From Archaeoglobaceae archaeon (lineage in GTDB: Archaea > Halobacteriota > Archaeoglobi > Archaeoglobales > JdFR-42): 10,353 nt of DNA. The DNA lies in assembly GCA_015523685.1 (NCBI GenBank), contig WAJW01000167.1, positions 1 through 10,353 on the forward strand, in the 5' to 3' direction. Shown here piece by piece: positions 5,940-10,353 of the stretch. Each line of letters begins with the position of its first letter. The stretch's first letter is position 1. Under the pieces are notes generated by a model. That model did no database searches and was not told the origin of the DNA. It saw nothing but the letters and a program-made list of their open reading frames with translations. The position numbers were made by a program, and so were the translations under genes.

Positions 5940-6407
5940 TCACCTCATCAGGGGGCCAGCATCCTCAGACCCCTGTCTCTGACCAGTGCCCGCTTCCCTT
6001 ATTAACTGTTTCGGATAGGTCATGAGCTTAACCGCATTCTCAACATGCTCACGAACCCTGTTTTCAGCAAGTTTCATTAGCTCCTTATCGCTCTCCGCCT
6101 CATCCTCATGAACGGTAACATCGATAACATGTCTGTTGGTCATCAGCTGAACCATAACAAGTCCTACACTGAGAACAAGATAGCTTAAAAGGTCCTTCTG
6201 AGTTCCTCCAACCCACCCGAGGGTTATAACAATATCGCATCCTTCCTCCTCTATGAGCTTTTTTGCAGAGACAGGAAGATCCTTGATACCGGGAACGGTA
6301 ATCCTTATTGCCCTGAAACCGAATTTCCTGAGCTCATCCAGAGCAATATCACCGAGATTTATCCTGGAGAAGGTTGTATCCACAACACCAAATTTTGGCT
6401 TAGCCAC
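5940..6407 (-). CDS. ribC: Archaeal-type riboflavin synthase
   Basis: Final riboflavin step: dismutation of two 6,7-dimethyl-8-ribityllumazine molecules. The archaeal enzyme is unrelated to bacterial RibE and is homologous to lumazine synthase. 155 residues. Seen: VVDTTFSRINLG (8-19), TVPGIKDLPVSAKKLIEEEG (37-56), CDIVITLGWVGGTQKD (57-72), LMTNRHVIDVTVHEDEA (88-104) and a C terminus AGTGQRQGSEDAG (139-151), all typical of the family. The segment 74-79 (LSYLVL) differs from a histidine/glutamate-containing stretch I recall at this place in the M. jannaschii protein. The start is GTG at 6407, behind GGAGGT (6417-6412), and overlaps the end of the class V aminotransferase gene by 8 bp. Confidence 0.93.
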   Translation of the reverse strand: MAKPKFGVVDTTFSRINLGDIALDELRKFGFRAIRITVPGIKDLPVSAKKLIEEEGCDIVITLGWVGGTQKDLLSYLVLSVGLVMVQLMTNRHVIDVTVHEDEAESDKELMKLAENRVREHVENAVKLMTYPKQLIREAGTGQRQGSEDAGPLMR

Positions 6408-7533
6408 CGTAAACCTCCATAGCGGATTCCATTCCCCTCCCCATCTCCTTCACAACTCCAAACCTGTAAAGGACAGATTCAACTGCTGAAATGGTCGTTA
6501 TCATCTCTTTAACACCAACATTGCCCATGTTTCCTATGCGGAATATCCTGCCCTTAAGGATATCCTGCCCCCCTGCAATTATAACACCGAACTCCTTCTT
6601 TACAGTTCCCCTCAGCTGGTCATCTGTTATGCCTTCAGGCATTTTTATGGCAGTAACGGTATTCGAATACCTGCTGTGATCATTGAGCTCCGGAAATAAT
6701 TCAAGCCCCATTGCGGTCATGGCCTTTCTGCATCCTTCTGACAGCATTCTGTGCCTTTTTATTCTCTTTTCCATCGTTTCCTCTTCGATTATTTTAAGTG
6801 CCTCATACAGAGCGAAGAAGAGGGGCAGTGCGGGAGTATACGGTGTCTGAGATGGGGTTTTTTCAAGACTATTCCTGTAACTTTCAAGATCAAGATAGTA
6901 TGGAGCTTTTCCCGTCAGTCTGCTCCAGGCCCTCTCGCTCACAGCTACTGCCGAAATGCCCGGTGGAGCTCCAAGACACTTCTGAGAGCCCACAACGGCC
7001 ACGTCGACACCCCAGTCGTCCACCCTCACCTCATCGCCACCAGCCGATGTTATTGCGTCGAGGATAAATAGGGCATCGTATTTTTCTGCGAGTTTAGCAA
7101 CCTCTCTGGCTGGATTCAGTATTCCCGTGGATGTCTCATTGTGCACCATGGTAACTGCCTCTGCTCCTTCTGAGAGAGCCATCTCCACCTTTTCCAGATC
7201 TATTGAAGTGCCCCACTCAAATTTTAGCTCCACCACCGACTCACAGTACCTCTTCCCTATTTTCACAAACCTCTCACCGAACTTGCCGTTCTGAATGCAC
7301 ACCAGCTTACCGCTCACAAAATTACTGATCGCCGCTTCCATACCAGCGGTTCCCGATCCGGAGATTATCAAAACATCATTTTCCGTTGCAAAAATCTCCT
7401 TCAGCCTTTCAACGCAATAATCCATTATCCTGCCGAATTCGTCACCTCTGTGATTTATCATCTGCTTTGCCATTGCATTCATTACCCTCGGATGAAGAGG
7501 GACAGGGCCGGGAATCATCAACAGCTCATCCAT
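6400..7533 (-). CDS. Class V PLP aminotransferase (alanine/serine-glyoxylate/pyruvate type)
   Basis: 377-residue fold-type I class V aminotransferase of the PucG/AGXT-like group. Seen: LMIPGPVPLHPRV (5-17), NHRGDEF (27-33), ISGSGTAGMEA (57-67) for PLP phosphate, MVHNETSTGILNP (129-141), FILDAITSAGG (156-166) with Asp159, and VVGSQKCLGAPPG (180-192) with the PLP lysine Lys185. Archaeal members include alanine-glyoxylate, serine-pyruvate and aspartate aminotransferases, so the amino donor cannot be fixed. Start ATG 7533 follows GGGAG with a six-base spacer; a TTG at 7557 would add eight residues. It is the first gene of the seven-gene operon and overlaps ribC. Confidence 0.87.
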   Translation of the reverse strand: MDELLMIPGPVPLHPRVMNAMAKQMINHRGDEFGRIMDYCVERLKEIFATENDVLIISGSGTAGMEAAISNFVSGKLVCIQNGKFGERFVKIGKRYCESVVELKFEWGTSIDLEKVEMALSEGAEAVTMVHNETSTGILNPAREVAKLAEKYDALFILDAITSAGGDEVRVDDWGVDVAVVGSQKCLGAPPGISAVAVSERAWSRLTGKAPYYLDLESYRNSLEKTPSQTPYTPALPLFFALYEALKIIEEETMEKRIKRHRMLSEGCRKAMTAMGLELFPELNDHSRYSNTVTAIKMPEGITDDQLRGTVKKEFGVIIAGGQDILKGRIFRIGNMGNVGVKEMITTISAVESVLYRFGVVKEMGRGMESAMEVYGG

Positions 7534-7565
7534 TTTAATCTCCCACCCGCTTAACAAAGGAAATA

Positions 7566-7574
7566 ATATTTAAA
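7566..7574 (-). promoter_or_regulatory. TATA box of the aminotransferase-rib-ccdA operon
   Basis: TTTAAATAT on the minus strand, in the 71-bp gap between the ribL stop and the aminotransferase ATG. A start site near 7545 gives a leader of about a dozen bases that would keep most of the ribosome binding site. Read-through from ribL is also possible. Confidence 0.55.
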
Positions 7575-7604
7575 TTTTAGTAATCAATTCACCAGACGTA
7601 CAAT

Positions 7605-8057
7605 TTATTTTCCAGCCATTTCAAATTCCCTGTAGAGATCGTCCGCCTTTTCAAGAATTTTCCTGACGATTCTTGCGGTACTGCAGAGATCACAGTCCTT
7701 ACGGTATCTGATTCTCACTACCTCCGAGTTAATTCCCCTTCTGACGAGCTCTTCCTTCAGTTTTTTCTCATCGAAATGCTGGTCATAACCGAGAGCGATT
7801 ATATCGGGTTTCAATTCCATAACCGGTCTGAACATATCTTCCTCATCACCCAGAACCGCCAGATCCACCCACCTCAACGCTTTCACCATCTCAAGCCTCT
7901 GTTTTTCAGGAATCACCGGCCTGGGTTTATGTTTTACATTTCTGTCCCTTGCAACCACAACAACGAGCTCATCTCCAAGCTCCTTCGCCTTCCTGAGAAA
8001 TTCAGCATGTCCGGGATGCAGTATGTCGAATGTGCCAGTTGCCATTACCCTCTTCAT
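7605..8057 (-). CDS. ribL: FAD synthetase, archaeal nucleotidyltransferase type
   Basis: Adenylates FMN to FAD; it belongs to the cytidylyltransferase-like superfamily. 150 residues. Seen: ATGTFDILHPGH (6-17) with the HxGH nucleotide-binding motif, RDRNVKHKPRPVIPEKQRL (38-56), IIALGYDQHF (86-95), and RKDCDLCSTARIV (119-131), which holds the ISSTxI-like motif and two cysteines (122, 125). Close C-terminal cysteines are a known property of M. jannaschii RibL (MJ1179). Start ATG 8057 sits six bases after GGAGGA (8069-8064); an in-frame TTG at 8063 leaves no spacer. It is the last gene of a three-gene operon, immediately after the JAMM gene. A glycerol-3-phosphate cytidylyltransferase is the alternative, but the cysteine motif and nearby rib genes favour RibL. 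Confidence 0.87.
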   Translation of the reverse strand: MKRVMATGTFDILHPGHAEFLRKAKELGDELVVVVARDRNVKHKPRPVIPEKQRLEMVKALRWVDLAVLGDEEDMFRPVMELKPDIIALGYDQHFDEKKLKEELVRRGINSEVVRIRYRKDCDLCSTARIVRKILEKADDLYREFEMAGK

Positions 8058-8059
8058 GA

Positions 8060-8431
8060 TCAATCCTCCGGGTCCTCAACAATCTCAGCCTCTATTCTCT
8101 CCCCATACCTGTTGTAGCAAACCCAGTTTTCCTGAGAGTAGGGATAGTAGGTGATGATATGAAACTTGCCCACACTTGAGAAGAACGCAAGGTCCTGAGG
8201 AGATGGATCCGGACTGGAGGATGGATGGCTGTGTACAGTACCGACGATACTGAAGTCTATGGGGAGCATGTGGAGATACATAAAAACACTTCGCTCTCCA
8301 TAATGAGATGGGAGGAAAACGAGTTCGTTTACCACCCCGTCTTTTTCCCTAAGCAGAGCTGCAAATTCATCTGGATACGTTTCCCTGCTTATCTGAAGAA
8401 TGAATCTGAGCGTTTCTTTGCCTATCTTCAT
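8060..8431 (-). CDS. JAMM/MPN+ metalloprotease (AfJAMM-like)
   Basis: 123-residue single-domain JAMM zinc isopeptidase. Seen: YPDEFAALL (19-27) with the catalytic Glu22, GTVHSHPS (64-71) with zinc ligands His67 and His69, then Ser77 and Asp80, completing the H-x-H-x(7)-S-x(2)-D motif. The layout and the sequence GKFHIITYYPYS followed by CYNR recall AfJAMM from A. fulgidus. Archaeal JAMM proteins cleave isopeptide or C-terminal bonds of small ubiquitin-like modifiers (SAMP) or sulfur carriers; the substrate here is unknown and no ubiquitin-like gene is in the window. Its ATG (8431) overlaps the TIM-barrel stop as ATGA, and its stop is two bases before the ribL ATG. Confidence 0.9.
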   Translation of the reverse strand: MKIGKETLRFILQISRETYPDEFAALLREKDGVVNELVFLPSHYGERSVFMYLHMLPIDFSIVGTVHSHPSSSPDPSPQDLAFFSSVGKFHIITYYPYSQENWVCYNRYGERIEAEIVEDPED

Positions 8432-9198
8432 TTTTTCCCGTTCACCCTCTCAATAATTTTTCTGATCTTTTCCACACTGATCTTCTGAAAATCCTCAGAG
8501 AATACCTCAAGTGTCAGTGTCTCATCATAAAACCCGGCCAGATATCTGATTATGGTTTCAAAATCTATGTTTCCCGCACCTATGGGGAGATGAAGATCCC
8601 AGAAATGACTGTAACCTCCGAGATTATCACTGAGATGAACGTTGCCAAGTCTGTCGTGAAGCAATTCAAGAAATCTCAGGGCCCGGTTTCCATCCGACAT
8701 GAGATTGGCGTGTCCCACATCCAAACAGAACATCGCTCCTTCAACCATCCTCACTATCTGGTTCATGAATTCCGGGCTCTCTGCAGTGTTCTCAAGGCAT
8801 ATTCTGACTCCCATGTCATTTCCATATCTCACTATGGTCTCAATTGCCTCTTTTTTGAGAGATGATTCTGTGTCCCGATCAAGTTCGTGAAATCGGGAGA
8901 TGACAGGATGTATGACTATTTTATCTCCTCCGAGTCTGTACGTTAACTTAATGGCCTTTGAGATGACATCGATTATCGAATCTCTGATCTCCTCGAAGGC
9001 ACTGGAAATTTCAAGTTCGGGGGCATGAATAACGGGGGGATGATCAAAAACCGATGTTTCATCAATCAGAAACTTCTCATCTTTTTCTTTCCATGACACA
9101 TTCAGATTTATCTCCGGATAATCTGCTCCGGTTTCCACGATTCTGCCCAGCCCCGATTTCATTACTTCACTCAATTTTATGTAGTGTCCAACGATCAT
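8428..9198 (-). CDS. Xylose-isomerase-like TIM-barrel protein (AP endonuclease 2 superfamily)
   Basis: 256-residue predicted metal-dependent TIM barrel of the family shared by sugar-phosphate isomerases/epimerases and endonuclease IV. Seen, in barrel order: VIHAPE (56-61), KIVIHP (93-98), ICLENTAE (133-140) with Glu136, MFCLDVGHAN (156-165) with Asp160 and His163, NVHLSDN (186-192) with His188, HLPIGAGNIDF (203-213) and LEVF (230-233) with Glu231. These are the usual divalent-metal ligands, so it should be active. Substrate unknown: an isomerase or epimerase of a small sugar is as likely as a DNA repair function. Start ATG 9198 has a TATA box about 27 bp upstream and no ribosome binding site, consistent with a leaderless first gene of the operon. 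Confidence 0.82.
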   Translation of the reverse strand: MIVGHYIKLSEVMKSGLGRIVETGADYPEINLNVSWKEKDEKFLIDETSVFDHPPVIHAPELEISSAFEEIRDSIIDVISKAIKLTYRLGGDKIVIHPVISRFHELDRDTESSLKKEAIETIVRYGNDMGVRICLENTAESPEFMNQIVRMVEGAMFCLDVGHANLMSDGNRALRFLELLHDRLGNVHLSDNLGGYSHFWDLHLPIGAGNIDFETIIRYLAGFYDETLTLEVFSEDFQKISVEKIRKIIERVNGKK

Positions 9199-9220
9199 TG
9201 AAAAATCTGTTGTTGAACGG

Positions 9221-9230
9221 AATATTAATC
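9221..9230 (-). promoter_or_regulatory. TATA box of the TIM-barrel/JAMM/ribL operon
   Basis: GATTAATATT on the minus strand, with its centre about 27 bp upstream of the ATG at 9198, so transcription would begin essentially at the start codon. Confidence 0.5.
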
Positions 9231-9304
9231 CTTTGCCCTTCCAGAATTAAAATAAAAAGAATTCAGTTATATGGCAGTACATCGGTCAATTTAAAACGGA
9301 TGAG

Positions 9305-9341
9305 ACCCTCACCTTTGAAAGATTGATGTTTCACTGAGGGT
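9305..9341. repeat. Interrupted inverted repeat beside the tRNA promoter
   Basis: Outer arms ACCCTCA (9305-9311) and TGAGGGT (9335-9341), inner arms TGAAA (9316-9320) and TTTCA (9329-9333), 8-nt loop. It ends directly at the tRNA TATA element. Role unknown: protein-binding site, or the hairpin of a short transcript. Confidence 0.4.
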
Positions 9342-9350
9342 AAAATATTT
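9342..9350 (+). promoter_or_regulatory. TATA box of tRNA-Asn
   Basis: AAAATATTT, centred about 38 bp before the mature 5' end, predicting a start site near 9372 and a 5' leader of about 12 nt to be removed by RNase P. Confidence 0.55.
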
Positions 9351-9383
9351 GTATCCGAAGCTGTTCAGACATCACTGCACCGT

Positions 9384-9456
9384 GCCGCCGTAGCTCAGCT
9401 GGTAGAGCGCGTGGCTGTTAACCACGTGGTCACAGGTTCGAATCCTGTCGGCGGCG
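9384..9456 (+). tRNA. tRNA-Asn(GUU)
   Basis: A complete cloverleaf of 73 nt. The acceptor stem GCCGCCG (9384-9390) pairs fully with CGGCGGC (9449-9455). D stem GCTC/GAGC (9393-9396, 9405-9408). Anticodon stem CGTGG/CCACG (9410-9414, 9422-9426) with loop CTGTTAA, anticodon GTT at 9417-9419. Five-base variable loop. T stem ACAGG/CCTGT (9432-9436, 9444-9448) with loop TTCGAAT. The discriminator base G at 9456 suits tRNA-Asn. CCA is not encoded, so it is added after transcription. No intron is visible. Confidence 0.97.
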
Positions 9457-9462
9457 TTTCTG

Positions 9463-9498
9463 AGAGAGGTTCGGATTTCAATGATTCCGGGCCTCTCT
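9463..9498 (+). terminator. Strong hairpin just downstream of tRNA-Asn, possible terminator
   Basis: Thirteen consecutive pairs: AGAGAGG-TT-CGGA (9463-9475) against TCCG-GG-CCTCTCT (9486-9498), with two G-U pairs in RNA and a 10-nt loop, followed by TT and A/T-rich sequence. It begins six bases after the tRNA. It could end tRNA transcription or protect a trailer. Archaeal termination normally relies on U-runs, and the run here is short, so the role is unproven. Confidence 0.5.
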
Positions 9499-9563
9499 TT
9501 AATTCAATAGGGAACTGATGAACTGTTATGTATTGTGCATCAAAATCTAAGGGATGTTAAATT

Positions 9564-10004
9564 TCAGTAACTTCTTATGAGTTTCTCCATTTCCATTGCC
9601 GAATACCACAGGACAATCAGGAGGATGAGCAGTGATAGGGCCGAAAATCCCATATAAACACTATCTGCATGGCCATACGCCAGTAGAACTACTCCTGTTG
9701 AAAACGTAAATAGTCTAATACCCACCTTAACAGGATACAAATTTATGGGAATGGATAACATGCTCAGTAGCCCTGAATACCTCCACTGCATTAAAGCAAA
9801 ATAAAGTAAACCGGACAAAAAAATAACTGATACGATAACCAGAACAACCCAGGGAATCTGAAATCTATCAAATATCAGGCCAAGAACCGCAAACCAGAGG
9901 ATATATGTGGAAAAATCCTTGGAAACGCTGAGTTTAAATCCACCTTTGACAAATTTCCTGAGATTCGTAACTTCAGTTACCAAAAGGCCTAACCAGAGGA
10001 GCAT
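9564..10004 (-). CDS. Small integral membrane protein, unrecognised
   Basis: I do not recognise it. From the ATG at 10004 it has 146 residues with hydrophobic segments at the extreme N terminus (MLLWLGLLVTEV), around TYILWFAVLGLIF, WVVLVIVSVIFLSGLLYFAL, LFTFSTGVVLLAY and MGFSALSLLILLIVLWYSA: four or five membrane helices and a short charged tail (MEMEKLIRSY). No enzymatic motif. A TTG at 10016 would add four residues; a TATA-like box at 10033-10041 predicts a start site close to 10011, which favours the ATG. It stands alone in A/T-rich DNA on the far side of the tRNA and may be an accessory gene. The membrane-compatible hydrophobic pattern through the whole frame supports it as coding. Confidence 0.65.
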   Translation of the reverse strand: MLLWLGLLVTEVTNLRKFVKGGFKLSVSKDFSTYILWFAVLGLIFDRFQIPWVVLVIVSVIFLSGLLYFALMQWRYSGLLSMLSIPINLYPVKVGIRLFTFSTGVVLLAYGHADSVYMGFSALSLLILLIVLWYSAMEMEKLIRSY

Positions 10005-10032
10005 TATCTGGATCAATGTCAGGACAAGGTGC

Positions 10033-10041
10033 GTTTTATTT
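10033..10041 (-). promoter_or_regulatory. TATA-like box of the small membrane protein gene
   Basis: AAATAAAAC on the minus strand, about 33 bp upstream of the ATG at 10004, predicting a leader of about seven bases. Confidence 0.4.
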
Positions 10042-10044
10042 CAC

Positions 10045-10353
10045 TGAATTCTCTCGTAAATCCTTCCTCTCCGGTCAATCTTTAAAGCTCGGATGGTTTT
10101 TTCATCAAAATGATTCTGCTCTAAATATCATCTCTTATTTTTTATATCAGGTGAGAATGGGTCTTTAAGCTTTTCTATTGATTTGAGAATTCTTGCTTTT
10201 CAGTTTTATTCAGTTTTTTATAGGCTGCTTACACCACATCCAACCCAATCTCTTTTCCCACACCTTCAAATCATCAAAAAACGATCAGCAAATCTCCCCA
10301 TCAAAAGAGACATTACAAAAACCCCCTCCACAGGGGAAAAAACCAACTAAAAA
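10045..10353. other. Gene-free A/T-rich region, G-depleted on the plus strand
   Basis: No open frame longer than a few codons with coding character. Minus-strand TATA-like boxes are seen at 10134-10149 (GATATAAAAAATAAG) and 10211-10224 (CCTATAAAAAACTG). The imperfect tandem pair CAGTTTTATT/CAGTTTTTTA (10201-10220) overlaps the second. From about 10231 to the end the plus strand has about eight G against many times more C. I see no CRISPR repeat, tRNA or clear C/D box RNA. Confidence 0.6.
10316..10336 (-). terminator. Terminator-like hairpin plus T-run for a minus-strand transcript from the right
   Basis: On the minus strand CCCC (10336-10333), a 6-nt loop, then GGGG (10326-10323), followed by a G and a run of five T (10321-10317). 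It suits the end of a minus-strand transcript entering from outside the window. The stem is only four pairs, so this is tentative. Confidence 0.3.

Noticed and set aside
6751..7071. Plus-strand open frames opposite the class V aminotransferase
   Set aside because: Two overlapping antisense frames with arginine/histidine-rich, non-protein-like products; the minus-strand gene explains the region.
8225..8865. Plus-strand frames opposite the JAMM and TIM-barrel genes
   Set aside because: The minus-strand products have complete active-site motifs; the plus frames have none.
9296..9340. Possible C/D-box small RNA (GATGAG, TTGATG and CTGA elements)
   Set aside because: The putative C' and D boxes are only about five bases apart and the boxes are imperfect; a normal archaeal guide RNA geometry cannot be drawn.
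10264..10320. Possible minus-strand C/D-box RNA (TGATGG, CTGA, TGATGA)
   Set aside because: C-like, D' and C' boxes can be found, but no D box at a plausible distance.
10231..10353. CRISPR array or leader
   Set aside because: No repeated unit of 24-37 bp is visible inside the window; only composition skew remains.

Overview
The window looks like chromosomal DNA of a hyperthermophilic euryarchaeon, most likely of the Archaeoglobi. Evidence: an archaeal-type riboflavin synthase (RibC) next to lumazine synthase, a RibL-type FAD synthetase, an Ogg2-family 8-oxoguanine glycosylase, a small JAMM protein resembling Archaeoglobus AfJAMM from memory, TATA-box promoters close to start codons (leaderless or short leaders), GTG/TTG starts and a tRNA without encoded CCA. 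The species cannot be fixed from sequence alone.

Layout. Positions 1-1296 (minus strand): the N-terminal part of LL-diaminopimelate aminotransferase (dapL, running off the left edge), preceded by a 5-formyltetrahydrofolate cyclo-ligase-like gene. The cyclo-ligase is divergent from ogg (plus, 1338-1961) across only 41 bp. A small winged-helix regulator (plus, 2038-2343) follows and converges on a long minus-strand operon.

That operon (7533 down to 2363) is a tightly packed seven-gene string: class V aminotransferase, ribC, ribH, class I aspartate aminotransferase-like gene, a polytopic membrane protein, a KaiC/RecA-like ATPase and ccdA. Neighbours overlap or nearly touch (8-bp overlap, 5-bp gap at the preferred ribH start, ATGA, apparent CTGA, direct abutment, 1-bp gap), so translation is probably coupled throughout. 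A second minus-strand operon upstream (9198 down to 7605) holds a xylose-isomerase-like TIM-barrel protein, a JAMM metalloprotease and ribL. RibC, RibH and RibL cover lumazine to riboflavin and FMN to FAD; the two aminotransferases bracket ribC/ribH. The membrane protein/ATPase pair has no function I can name and is the best candidate for something undescribed.

The right end is gene-poor: a clean tRNA-Asn(GUU) on the plus strand with its own TATA box and a strong 13-bp hairpin just behind it, an unrecognised small membrane protein (minus, 9564-10004), and about 350 bp of AT-rich, G-depleted (plus strand) DNA with minus-strand TATA-like boxes and a terminator-like hairpin, but no gene that I can support.
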